Shown here piece after piece: positions 35,987 through 43,946 of a stretch of DNA of 55,904 nt (position 1 is the stretch's first letter; every line of letters begins with the position of its first letter). Under the pieces are notes generated by a model that made no database searches, was not told where the DNA came from, and saw nothing but the letters and a program-made list of their open reading frames with translations. This DNA comes from Bacillus nitratireducens (GTDB lineage Bacteria; Bacillota; Bacilli; Bacillales; Bacillaceae_G): the NCBI RefSeq assembly GCF_001884135.1, contig NZ_MAOC01000003.1:1-55904 (forward strand), given 5' to 3'. The translations under genes and the position numbers were made by a program.

Positions 35987-36590
35987 TTAGATTTGTTTAA
36001 TCTCGATATAAGGCCCTTTGATGTTTAATTTGTTAATATCATTTGAGATAATGCCTACAGTTATTTTTTCATTAAATTTTTAGACCTTTTCACCATTTAC
36101 AAAGATACCCCGATTTTTATCTTCGTAACTGATACCATAACCAGTATTGCTAGATGTAGCTTTGAGTTGATTTCCATTCATTGAAAAAGATAATTTCCCT
36201 TTTCCTTTGTTAAGTTTGTTATTCACGTTGTTGATACCATTCATTTGTTCTTCAAGGACTTTTTGGTTATCAAGAGTAACTTGATGGTTTTTCCAGTCTA
36301 ATTTATAGTTGTTTGTCAAGAACTCATTATATGTATCCTTATTATTTGTTCCCCACCATTTTGAACTTACCCATTCAATATTGTACTGATCTTAAATTCT
36401 ACGATTTGTTATTTTTAAATCTGATGTAGATTCTGTTTTATCAGCAGTAATAACTGCTACTACATTTGGAGAAAAACCATAACCTGTTAACGCTGGTACT
36501 GTATCTTATGAAACAAAATTATTCGTTCCTTCATTAAAAACACAGATATAGTATCAAATTCCCGGTAAAATTCTAATATGATACTCGTTG
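35987..36590 (-). pseudogene. hlyII: Haemolysin II remnant
   Basis: The minus strand retains the rim and C-terminal part of a leukocidin-family beta-channel toxin: VPALTGYGFSPNVVAVITAD, then EWVSSKWWGTNNKDTYNEF and NYKLDWKNHQVTL. It continues into the extra C-terminal domain that is particular to HlyII (NKGKGKLSFSMNGNQLKATS; NDINKLNIKGPYIEIKQI). It is broken by stops at about 36391 (after NRRI), about 36508 (before DTVPAL) and 36080 (after NGEKV), and by at least one frameshift near 36545. The N-terminal two thirds are gone. No functional toxin can be made. Confidence 0.85.
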
Positions 36591-36717
36591 CTAAATAATA
36601 TCTTTGGAGAAGATGAGATGCGATAAAATAATGAATGTTCATATAAAGGGGAACGAGCAAATAACTCATTTACTAAATAGATTACCTTATATCGGTATTT
36701 GATGTATGTAAAATTAC

Positions 36718-36781
36718 ATATCAATCTTTATTGAAAACTATTATCGTTGTAACTATAATGGTTTTCAATAGAGATTGATAT
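36718..36781. promoter_or_regulatory. 21-bp inverted repeat enclosing promoter elements on both strands
   Basis: The arms at 36718-36738 and 36761-36781 match in 20 of 21 positions. On the plus strand TTGAAA (36731-36736), 17 bases and TATAAT (36754-36759) form a near-consensus promoter for the secreted-protein gene at 36832. On the minus strand the mirror-image TTGAAA, 17 bases and GATAAT form a second promoter pointing to the hlyII remnant. Confidence 0.75.
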
Positions 36782-36831
36782 TTTCACTTCCTTTTCAAAT
36801 TTCACAACATATTAAAGGAGGAATTAGCATT

Positions 36832-37245
36832 ATGAAAAAAGTTATTTTAGCAGGGACACTAGTGATTGGAGTACTGTCAGGTATCAACTTACCAGGGGCA
36901 GAGGCACCAAAAGCAAGTGCAGCAACTACAAATTTAGAAATTCAAGAAGTTACAAAATATTACTCTATGAGTTCTTACGAAGTGTCTCAAAAGGAAACAT
37001 TTAATCTCAATAAAGGAGAAGAACTTACAGTCTTTGTACAAAATTCTGGATTTCCAATTTCTTATACGGTCTTTGATGCAGATAATCAAATAATTGGCAC
37101 CTACAATGCTAATTCACCATATGGTCGCGTATTCAAAGCACAAAAAGATGGTAATATTTCTGTACAATTTCAAGCAGGTGCAAATTCTTCGTACATGAAG
37201 AAGATGAATTTCACAGCTAAATTTGCAGTTTCAAAGCTTAACTAA
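36832..37245 (+). CDS. Small secreted protein of unknown function
   Basis: 137 residues with a clear signal peptide (MKKVILAGTLVIGVLSGINL, cleavage probably after ASA near residue 30). The mature part of about 107 residues is a predicted beta-sandwich (ELTVFVQNSGFPISYTVFDA, ISVQFQAGANSSYMKK). ATG 36832 is chosen because AAAGGAGG lies nine bases upstream; a longer frame from 36775 has no such site. The promoter is inside the inverted repeat at 36718-36781, and a bidirectional terminator follows. Proteins of this type are common in the B. cereus group; function unknown. Confidence 0.8.
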   Translation: MKKVILAGTLVIGVLSGINLPGAEAPKASAATTNLEIQEVTKYYSMSSYEVSQKETFNLNKGEELTVFVQNSGFPISYTVFDADNQIIGTYNANSPYGRVFKAQKDGNISVQFQAGANSSYMKKMNFTAKFAVSKLN

Positions 37246-37280
37246 CAATCAAAATTTCATTATCCTCTTTCAAAAAATTA

Positions 37281-37313
37281 AAAAGGTATATCCCTTCAAT
37301 GGGATATACCTTT
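37281..37313. terminator. Bidirectional terminator
   Basis: AAAGGTATATCCC (37282-37294) pairs with GGGATATACCTTT (37301-37313); it separates the convergent secreted-protein and spore-protein genes. Confidence 0.88.
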
Positions 37314-37317
37314 AACT

Positions 37318-37533
37318 TTAGTGAATTTTATATTGACCAGATAACTGTTCTTGCGCCATACGAACTAAACGTTTTGTAATCTCTCCACCTACTGAACCAT
37401 TTGCTCGTGCTGTTGAATCCGGTCCAAGTGTAACACCAAACTCCTGAGCAATTTCATACTTCATTTGTTCAATTGCACTTGCTGCAGCTCCTACCAAAAT
37501 CTCGTTTGAATTATTATTTTCGCGAATTTGCAT
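37318..37533 (-). CDS. Alpha/beta-type small acid-soluble spore protein
   Basis: 71 residues with both family signatures: the germination-protease region around [15 protein letters not shown] (cut after the Glu) and the DNA-binding [16 protein letters not shown]. Made in the forespore under sigma G, it coats spore DNA and protects it from UV and heat, and is degraded by Gpr on germination. A good AGGTGTG/GGAGG-type site precedes ATG 37533. Single gene. It shows that the host is a spore former; such genes may also travel on plasmids. Confidence 0.94.
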   Translation of the reverse strand: MQIRENNNSNEILVGAAASAIEQMKYEIAQEFGVTLGPDSTARANGSVGGEITKRLVRMAQEQLSGQYKIH

Positions 37534-37564
37534 TTCTTACACACCTCCGTTGAATTTGGTAATA

Positions 37565-37804
37565 TCATGCTCTATTTCCAGCAAAATATGTAAAAAGATC
37601 AAAAAAAAAAAGACACATTAAGGTGTCTTTTTTCAATATGTTTTTATCAATGTTTTCATTCACAAAATTTCTTGTATTTTCTTCAGTAAAAACCCCTTCA
37701 GGTATGTATTTCATAACATTGATATCTGACGTATACTCATGGACAGCCTGCCAATCTTTGAACTCAAATTTCCGTATTAAAAACCTCTCTTTTTTTACAA
37801 ACAT
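37565..37804 (-). pseudogene. GNAT acetyltransferase, N-terminal fragment
   Basis: The first 52 residues (RFLIRKFEFKDWQAVHEYTS and MKYIPEGVFTEENTRNFVNE) match the beginning of GNAT N-acetyltransferases of the RimJ type. After NIDKN the sequence runs into a terminator hairpin (37601-37633) and the rest is unrelated. The acetyl-CoA binding motif is absent, so it is inactive. Confidence 0.75.
37601..37633. terminator. Rho-independent terminator
   Basis: AGACAC (37611-37616) pairs with GTGTCT (37623-37628), with a run of A before and TTTTTT after. Confidence 0.75.
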
Positions 37805-37827
37805 TCACATTTATTTCCCCTTAAAAC

Positions 37828-37897
37828 AAAAAGAACTTGTAGGAATCTCTACAAGTTCTTTTTAGTTTCAGGTGAATATACGAGACAAACTATCTTA
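37828..37897. repeat. Dispersed hairpin repeat, copy 1
   Basis: AAAAAGAACTTGTAG (37828-37842) pairs with CTACAAGTTCTTTTT (37849-37863) and is followed by AGGTGA...GACAAACTATCT (37870-37895). The same hairpin with the same adjoining words, inverted, lies at 49633-49702. Confidence 0.7.
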
Positions 37898-38018
37898 CAG
37901 ATTCATCATAGAAACTACAGGGGTAATGCTTTGACAAATATATTATATAACAAATATTAACAGCCATAAATTTCGATTTTGAAAATTATGTGAATTAAGA
38001 ACGAAATTAGCTTTTTTC

Positions 38019-38705
38019 TTAACTATTATTAATTTCGTTTACTACTAACTTCTTTTTCCTTAAATAAACTGCTCGATCCGATTTTTTTGCAACTTCTTGT
38101 GAATGCGTAACTACAATTACACATTTATCCTCTTGATGAGCGAGCTCCTGAAACAACTCAATAATTTCATTTGTTGTTTCTCCATCAAGGTTTCCTGTTG
38201 GTTCATCAGCAATCAATAAATCGACATTGCAAGATAGTGCTCGAGCAATTGCTACACGTTGTTGTTGTCCACCACTTAGTTGCAAGACATTTCGTTTCGC
38301 TTCTACTTCTGTGAGTCCTACCTTCTCTAATAATTCTAATGCTCTTGCTTTTTTATTTTGTACCTTCACACCTGTAATTTCCATTGCCGTTAGTACATTC
38401 TGAAGAGCGGTCATATAGGTAATCAAATTATACGCTTGGAAAATTACGGATACATTTTGATTACGGTATCGATCCAAACCAATTTTTCGAATATCCTTGC
38501 CATTATATAGTACATAACCGTTTTTAGGTATGTCCAGCCCACAACCTAAGCTAAGAGTTGTGGTTTTGCCAGATCCAGAGGGCCCTAAAATCGTGTAAAA
38601 ATGCCCTTTTTGAAAAGAAAAATTAACATTATCTAGTATCGTTACTTTTTTCCCGTTACTTTCATAATAATAATCTAAGTTTTTAAATTGTAAAATCGTC
38701 TCCAT
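38019..38705 (-). CDS. ABC transporter ATP-binding protein
   Basis: 228 residues of the MacB/LolD-like ATPase branch. Walker A GPSGSGKTTT (residues 42-51), Q-loop FQAYNLITYM, signature LSGGQQQRVAIARAL, Walker B LLIADEPTG and switch histidine VVVTHSQ are all present. It is encoded 11 bases downstream of the permease and forms a complex with it. Such pairs export antimicrobial peptides or signal peptides, or detach them from the membrane. The divergent two-component system at 41606-43784 is likely to control it. Confidence 0.95.
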   Translation of the reverse strand: METILQFKNLDYYYESNGKKVTILDNVNFSFQKGHFYTILGPSGSGKTTTLSLGCGLDIPKNGYVLYNGKDIRKIGLDRYRNQNVSVIFQAYNLITYMTALQNVLTAMEITGVKVQNKKARALELLEKVGLTEVEAKRNVLQLSGGQQQRVAIARALSCNVDLLIADEPTGNLDGETTNEIIELFQELAHQEDKCVIVVTHSQEVAKKSDRAVYLRKKKLVVNEINNS

Positions 38706-38716
38706 ATCGAGCCTCC

Positions 38717-40141
38717 TTATTCATCTTTTAAAAGAATTTGTTTTGGATTTAAGCGTAGAATAGATAATGCTGGAAGAAGCGTTGCTAATATAGCAATAGC
38801 TAGTCCAATTCCCCCCATTTTTCTTACATCTTCTCCCGTTACACTTACATCAATTTTATCAATTGGATCTTCGTTTTGGTTTTGTGGCGTACCACCAGCT
38901 CCAACCATCATTACACTACCATTTTGTGAATTGTCTTTTTCTTCGCTTGCTGTAGCAATTTCACTCGAAAGTAAGTTATCCCCTACGAATTGAGAAACTT
39001 TAGCTCCTGTTGTTAGAGATAATCCTAACGCTAAAATAGCAATACATACTACTTCTACTACGAACTGCGCCATCAGTTTCCATTTTTTCTCTCCAATGGA
39101 CAATAAAATCCCCATTTCCTTACGACGTGCTTTAATCGATAACATAATGATTAATCCTAAGATAATCGCACCTGCAATAGATACCATATAGATAATCATT
39201 TGAGAAGTAGAAGCGATATTTTCGATAGGCCCAATCATTTGTTTGTATAATGAATCATGTGCATCTAACTTAAAATAATTAAAATCAATATCAGATTTTT
39301 TTGCTTCTTTTTTAAATGCATCAATGTATTGTGGATCGTTCAATAAGTACACAACTTGAATACTACTACTCATACCTTCATCTGTTTCTAATTTTTTTAA
39401 AGTAGAGTAAGGCATATATAGTTTATTAGCTGGATTCATCATAGGAGGGGGATTTTGACCCATTGGTTGCTCATTCGTTTCGTAAATACCGATAATTTCA
39501 ACTTCAAGAGTTTCCTTCTTATCCCCTGATTGAACTTTAACTTTATCTCCTACTTTCAAATTGTTTTGTTCCGCTAATCGTTTTTCCATTAAAGCTACAT
39601 TCTGATCTTGCATCTGTTCTGTAATTGGTTTTCCATCAACGATTTTACTTTTTCCATTTTTGAAACTTTCTTGTAATAAAGTCTTGCGAACTCCTTCTAT
39701 CATAAGAGAAGAATTCATATCTATTTCTGAACCTGAACCTGATCCTCCCACCATTGCAACGTTACCTTTTCCTTTTCCTTCTCCTTCTGAAGCCCCTACT
39801 AACTTAAACCCATCCGCAATTCCGAAATTATTGGTTATATAATTATAGTCTTTTACATGCTTGGACTTCGCTAATTTGTCTGCTTCTTTTGTGTTGAGTT
39901 TCGGCGGCTTAGGCATCTCGCCAGTTTCCCTAGCTTGTTGACCTAATTTGTCAAAATCAAGACCTAAAGTAACATCTGCACCTAGTTTTTTTCTTGCTGC
40001 ATCAGCAGCTTTTTTTGATGCATTTTGGATTGTGAATCCTGCCAGCACTAAATTTGTAACAATCAGGAAGACTGCCATCAAAATTAATGATGTTCCTATT
40101 CTTTTTTTCATACTGAGAATTGCGCGTTTTATAAAATTCAT
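38717..40141 (-). CDS. ABC transporter permease, FtsX/MacB type
   Basis: 474 residues: one N-terminal membrane helix (15-37), an extracytoplasmic domain of about 260 residues rich in Gly, Lys and Asp (including GEGKGKGNVAMVGGSGSGSE), and three C-terminal helices (about 315-340, 358-380, 440-462). This is the 4-helix mechanotransmission layout. ATG 40141 has AGGAGG upstream. The nearest named relatives in memory are the VexP-type permeases of Gram-positive bacteria. Putative response-regulator sites lie in its leader (40182-40222). Confidence 0.88.
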   Translation of the reverse strand: MNFIKRAILSMKKRIGTSLILMAVFLIVTNLVLAGFTIQNASKKAADAARKKLGADVTLGLDFDKLGQQARETGEMPKPPKLNTKEADKLAKSKHVKDYNYITNNFGIADGFKLVGASEGEGKGKGNVAMVGGSGSGSEIDMNSSLMIEGVRKTLLQESFKNGKSKIVDGKPITEQMQDQNVALMEKRLAEQNNLKVGDKVKVQSGDKKETLEVEIIGIYETNEQPMGQNPPPMMNPANKLYMPYSTLKKLETDEGMSSSIQVVYLLNDPQYIDAFKKEAKKSDIDFNYFKLDAHDSLYKQMIGPIENIASTSQMIIYMVSIAGAIILGLIIMLSIKARRKEMGILLSIGEKKWKLMAQFVVEVVCIAILALGLSLTTGAKVSQFVGDNLLSSEIATASEEKDNSQNGSVMMVGAGGTPQNQNEDPIDKIDVSVTGEDVRKMGGIGLAIAILATLLPALSILRLNPKQILLKDE

Positions 40142-40181
40142 TTTTCCTAACCTCCTTGATAGCTATTATTCTATATACGCT

Positions 40182-40222
40182 ATCTAGAGTTTGTATGGAG
40201 TTACTCAGTAGTTTATCTAGAG
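40182..40222. promoter_or_regulatory. Candidate response-regulator boxes in front of the ABC operon
   Basis: ATCTAGAGTT (40182-40191) and ATCTAGAG (40215-40222), each followed by a TATGGAGTT word, form a direct repeat with about 33-bp spacing. The same motif, AACTCYAGAT in reverse, is found at 41179-41188, 41478-41485 and 41560-41569 near the regulator gene. Confidence 0.5.
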
Positions 40223-40404
40223 ATATATGGAGTTTATGTGTACTTATTCATTGACCTTAGCAAGAAAAACTGGAACACAAATTAGAATACGCAATTGATT
40301 TTGAATATTGGTAGAGAGCCAGTCCATTAATGTGGGGTGAGGACGAATGGAATGATCGTACATATAAAACTAGTAAAATAGAAAAAACCACCGAAAGGTG
40401 GCTG

Positions 40405-40614
40405 TTAAGCGGTACGTGTTTGTTCCATTAATTTCACGGTTTTTGTTAGTTTTTCACCATTTCGATAAACGGTTACTTTAATTGTATCCCCCAATTTTTT
40501 CTTTTCATATAAATATTTACGGAATTGAACGACATTTTCTATTTTTTGTTCATCCAATGCAATCACAACATCATACTGTTGTAAAAAAATAACCTGTTTT
40601 TTTATAGGATTCAT
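40405..40614 (-). pseudogene. HtrA-type serine protease, PDZ-domain remnant
   Basis: After the first ten residues the frame reads QQYDVVIALDEQKIENVVQF, RKYLYEKKKLGDTIKVTVYR and NGEKLTKTVKL, the second half of a PDZ domain of DegP/HtrA-like proteases, and ends with a stop at 40405. The protease domain, the membrane anchor and the first part of the PDZ are missing. There is no good ribosome binding site at ATG 40614. Probably a nonfunctional tail. Confidence 0.65.
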
Positions 40615-41253
40615 TCCTATTGTTTTCTGTTTGATTTGTATCAGCGTGTCCCATTGTGAACATTCCTTTCACCTTTTATTTCACTTGAATATTTTAATTT
40701 TCATATTTGAATTAAGATGTATGGATGTGATATTTAGGACTCACCATTTCCCAAAAATAAAAAGGTATCTTTAGGCATGGTTTAGACATAAATTAACTGT
40801 TTTTTTCATAGAGGGAATTGTATAATTTAATTTTCATATAACTGCATATAAGTTTTTTAAAATAATTTTGAACAAATCTCTAAAAAAAGAGCCTATTCGG
40901 CTCTCATCAAATCAATTATTCAATGTACATAGCATGTTATACAGGTGTTTTGCAAAAAGTGGCTACAAGGAACAATAACCATCCATTAGCTTATTTACTC
41001 TTTTGTTATAAACGTAGAGCCGAACGTTCTCGTGAGAATGGAGGATAATAGGTTTGTGTGTAAATAAGAAGGAAGGGATAAAATTTGATAGATTGTGTAA
41101 ATCGTCAACATCATGTATCAATCCTTTCTATTTGATACATGTAGAATACAAACCTAATCTGTATTCTATATGTAGTTAATCTAGAGTTATAGTAAAGTTT
41201 TTCAGTACTTCGTTATTGAATACACAAAAAAGAAAGAATTAATTTGATCCTCT
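40615..41253. other. Noncoding region with hairpins between relic and small gene
   Basis: No gene is seen. It holds a terminator-like stem GAGCC/GGCTC (40888-40902), a stem GTTCTC/GAGAAC (about 41023-41038), ATGTATCAA/TTGATACAT (41114-41140), and a palindrome-like pair TAGAATACA/TGTATTCTA (41142-41150, 41160-41168) that shares its core with the 38-bp palindrome at 5598-5635. An AATCTAGAGTT box is at 41178-41188. Confidence 0.5.
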
Positions 41254-41430
41254 CTATTTTTGTTGCCTAAACTTATATAGCTTTCTTTTATTTACACTTG
41301 TGTATTTATTTAAGTACGGTGCTGATTTCAATTTTTGTTTTTTCTCTTTTATGCGACTATTATTAGAATGAGGGGCCATCCACAGTTGTACATCTAATAA
41401 AGAAAGAATGATGTTTGCTTCCAGTGACAT
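41254..41430 (-). CDS. Small basic protein, 58 residues
   Basis: A short gene with an excellent ribosome binding site (GAGGGAGG, seven to eight bases before ATG 41430). It starts MSLEANIILSLLDVQLWMAP and continues with a strongly basic C-terminal half (RIKEKKQKLK, NKRKLYKFRQQK), ending at TAG 41254-41256. It is divergent from the response regulator gene and separated from it by 175 bases containing putative regulator boxes, so it may belong to the same regulon. Function unknown. The coding call rests mainly on the translation signals. Confidence 0.5.
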   Translation of the reverse strand: MSLEANIILSLLDVQLWMAPHSNNSRIKEKKQKLKSAPYLNKYTSVNKRKLYKFRQQK

Positions 41431-41477
41431 CTTGATTACCTCCCTCTGTCTTGTTATGTATATAACCTATCTCATGC

Positions 41478-41569
41478 ATCTGGAGCTAATTTGAAATACA
41501 TGTAGTTTTTCTGTGAAGTTTTTATAGAGTTACTATGTATTCTAATACGTCTCCACATCAACTCCAGAT
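41478..41569. promoter_or_regulatory. Candidate response-regulator boxes in front of the two-component genes
   Basis: ATCTGGAG (41478-41485) and its complement CTCCAGAT (41562-41569, in AACTCCAGAT) frame the regulator leader; between them TTTTTCTGTGAAGTTTTTAT carries a further AGTTTTT repeat. Likely autoregulation. Confidence 0.4.
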
Positions 41570-41605
41570 TAGAAGGTTATAATGACTACAAGAGGTGATA
41601 TAACG

Positions 41606-42268
41606 ATGAACTATCATATTCTGGTGGTAGAAGATGATCAAGAAATACAAGAATTAATCAAACAATTTTTAATGACACAACAATATAAAGTTATAGTTGC
41701 ATCAGATGGATTAGAGGGCATGAAACAATTTAATAAGCAGTCCTTCGATTTAATTCTTCTAGATGTGATGATGCCAAACCTGAATGGATTTGAAGTTGCC
41801 AAAATGATTCGAAGTCAGTCAAATATACCAATTATTATGCTAACTGCGCTAGAAGAAGAACAAGATCAAATGAAAGGATTTGATCTTGGAATCGATGATT
41901 ATATTACGAAACCTTTTTCTTTTCATGTTTTGATGAGACGAGTCGAAGCAGTACTGAGAAGAAGTAATAATCAAAGTACGGATAATCATTTTGTATTTAG
42001 AGAACTACATGTCGATGGCGATGCATATAAAGTATATGTAAATAAAGTTGAGGTTCCCCTAACGACAAAAGAATTCGAAATTTTGCAACTACTACTTCAA
42101 AATGAAAAAAAGGTACTCACAAGAGAAAATATCGTAGAAAAAATTTGGGGATATGAGTATGCCGGAGACACACGAATGATTGATACGCATATGAAAAACA
42201 TACGAAAAAAATTAGATATACCCTACATTAAAACAGTAAAGGGCATTGGTTATAAAATCGATGAATAG
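41606..42268 (+). CDS. OmpR-family response regulator
   Basis: 220 residues: receiver domain with phosphoacceptor Asp53 (LILLDVMMP), the acidic pair in VVEDDQE and Lys in ITKPFSFHVLMRRVEAV, followed by a winged-helix DNA-binding domain (TTKEFEILQLLLQNEKKVLT, VKGIGYKI). ATG 41606 is chosen over 41582 because AGAGGTGA precedes it. The kinase gene overlaps its end by eight bases, so the two are translationally coupled. It probably controls the ABC transporter encoded divergently. Confidence 0.95.
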   Translation: MNYHILVVEDDQEIQELIKQFLMTQQYKVIVASDGLEGMKQFNKQSFDLILLDVMMPNLNGFEVAKMIRSQSNIPIIMLTALEEEQDQMKGFDLGIDDYITKPFSFHVLMRRVEAVLRRSNNQSTDNHFVFRELHVDGDAYKVYVNKVEVPLTTKEFEILQLLLQNEKKVLTRENIVEKIWGYEYAGDTRMIDTHMKNIRKKLDIPYIKTVKGIGYKIDE

Positions 42269-43784
42269 GATTGTAAAGATCATGAAGATGAAGAGAATTA
42301 CCTATAAACTCTTTATGACTACATCCCTCATTTTGTTAGCCTTTGCAACCTTAATTTATGTAACTTTATACTTCTTTCTCCCTAAATTTTATGAGAAATA
42401 CAAAACAGATCAGCTTCAAACGGGAATCGAAGAAATAATTGATAAATCTAAAGATCTTACGCTTCAAAATGCAAAACCACTTTTTGATGAATACGCACAA
42501 AAAAATAACGCAGTGATCTACCTTCAAGATAATGATGGAACAATTATTTATTCTCCTTCTTTTACTTTTCTTCAAAGTACTATACAAGAAGGTACTATTC
42601 AAAGAGGCACTATACAAGAAAGTACTATACAAGGAGGTACTATACAAGGAAGTACTCAACCAAAAGGGTTTTTTAAAGCAATACCAATAAGGAATTTAGA
42701 TAATCCTCGTAATTCATATGAGGTTACCAAGCCAATACAATTCCAAGATGTTAACTTAACGCTTGTGGTGTTCGCAACATTTCAACCGATCGATGAAGCT
42801 TCACAGGTCTTGGTACGTTTTCTTCCCTATATCAGTATCATTGTACTGGTTATTGGCTTAGGAAGTGCATATTTTTATTCAAGGTTTATTACAAAACCAC
42901 TTATTTATATTAATGAGGGTGCACAAAAGATGGCAAACTTGGATTTCTCCGAAAAAATTGAGGTTCGTTCTATGGATGAATTAGGGGAATTGTCCAATAG
43001 CTTGAACGATATGTCCATAAATTTACAACAAGCAATTTTCGATTTACAAAAAGCGAATCAGCAATTGAAAAGTGATATTGAAAAAGAAAGAGAAATAGAA
43101 ACAAAGCGAAGGGAATTCTTTGCTATTGTAGCACATGAATTAAAAACTCCTCTTACTGTTATGAAAGGTTACTTAGAAGGGATGATATATAATATTGGCC
43201 CTTATCAAAATCGTGACCAATATTTAAAGAAAAATCATCAAATAATTGGAAGTATGGAACAACTGGTTCGCGAAATTTTAAGCACGTCAAAACTAGAACA
43301 ACACACCTTTAAACCACAAGTAGAAGAAGTAAATCTTTCGAAGTTAATAGGTACAATCACAAAAGACCTCGAATTTTTTGCTTCTCAAAAAGACATTCAA
43401 ATAATAAAAGAAGTCGATTCTGACATTTTTGTTTATACGGATTGTGTTCTTTTAGAAAAAGCTTGTAAAAACATCATTCATAATGCGATTATGTATTCAC
43501 CACTTAACGAAAAGGTCTATATAAAGTTAAGCCAAAAATCTAAGCAAAACTATATCGAAATGCAAGTCCTTAATACAGGTGTCGAAATTAAAGAAGAGAA
43601 TATACAACATATATTCGAACCCTTTTATCGAATCGAAAAGTCAAGAAATCGAAATACTGGAGGGAGTGGCTTAGGATTATATATTGTAAAACAAATTTTC
43701 GAATCCCTTTCTATCACGTATTCTATGAATAATACCAAACAAGGCGTACAATTTTTGGTTACCATTCCATTATCCATTAAGTAA
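42261..43784 (+). CDS. Sensor histidine kinase with pentapeptide repeats in the sensor domain
   Basis: 507 residues: helix 1 (about 20-40), extracellular domain of about 130 residues, helix 2 (about 185-205), HAMP, dimerisation helix with His292 in AIVAHELKTPLTVMKG, N box KACKNIIHNAIMYSP, and G boxes ending GGSGLGLYIVKQ. Residues 106-130 consist of five tandem copies of a [SG]TIQ[EGR]-type pentapeptide. ATG 42261 overlaps the regulator stop (ATGAATAG). It phosphorylates the regulator at 41606-42268. The signal is unknown, probably an extracellular peptide given the linked transporter. Confidence 0.94.
   Translation: MNRIVKIMKMKRITYKLFMTTSLILLAFATLIYVTLYFFLPKFYEKYKTDQLQTGIEEIIDKSKDLTLQNAKPLFDEYAQKNNAVIYLQDNDGTIIYSPSFTFLQSTIQEGTIQRGTIQESTIQGGTIQGSTQPKGFFKAIPIRNLDNPRNSYEVTKPIQFQDVNLTLVVFATFQPIDEASQVLVRFLPYISIIVLVIGLGSAYFYSRFITKPLIYINEGAQKMANLDFSEKIEVRSMDELGELSNSLNDMSINLQQAIFDLQKANQQLKSDIEKEREIETKRREFFAIVAHELKTPLTVMKGYLEGMIYNIGPYQNRDQYLKKNHQIIGSMEQLVREILSTSKLEQHTFKPQVEEVNLSKLIGTITKDLEFFASQKDIQIIKEVDSDIFVYTDCVLLEKACKNIIHNAIMYSPLNEKVYIKLSQKSKQNYIEMQVLNTGVEIKEENIQHIFEPFYRIEKSRNRNTGGSGLGLYIVKQIFESLSITYSMNNTKQGVQFLVTIPLSIK
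42576..42656 (+). repeat. Five-copy 15-bp tandem repeat in the kinase gene
   Basis: Units AGTACTATACAAGAA (42576-42590), GGTACTATTCAAAGA, GGCACTATACAAGAA, AGTACTATACAAGGA and GGTACTATACAAGGA (ending 42650), plus a partial AGTACT. Each adds five residues without changing frame. Confidence 0.92.
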
Positions 43785-43795
43785 ACAACAAAAGA

Positions 43796-43840
43796 GTCTC
43801 GATCTTATTTCATTCTATAGAAATAAGATCGAGATTTTTT
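43796..43840 (+). terminator. Terminator of the two-component operon
   Basis: CTCGATCTTATTTC (43798-43811) pairs with GAAATAAGATCGAG (43820-43833), followed by ATTTTTT. Confidence 0.92.
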
Positions 43841-43946
43841 ATATAGGATACCGTCACATTGATAAAAAGAGTTACTTAAAATATAAGTTATATTCTAATA
43901 TTTTATTGTTGCTAACTGACGGTATCATTATATTTCATTCTGCAGC

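Noticed and set aside
36487-36669. 60-codon minus-strand gene upstream of the hlyII remnant
   Set aside because: Its end (EFDTISVF) fits the same toxin in another frame, so it is part of the frameshifted pseudogene and not a separate gene.
42576-42656. CRISPR-like array
   Set aside because: Units are contiguous 15-mers with no spacers and are in frame within a kinase gene.
42366-42659. Minus-strand frame with STSLYSTFLYS repeats
   Set aside because: It is the reverse complement of the 15-bp tandem repeat in the histidine kinase gene, whose motifs are unambiguous.
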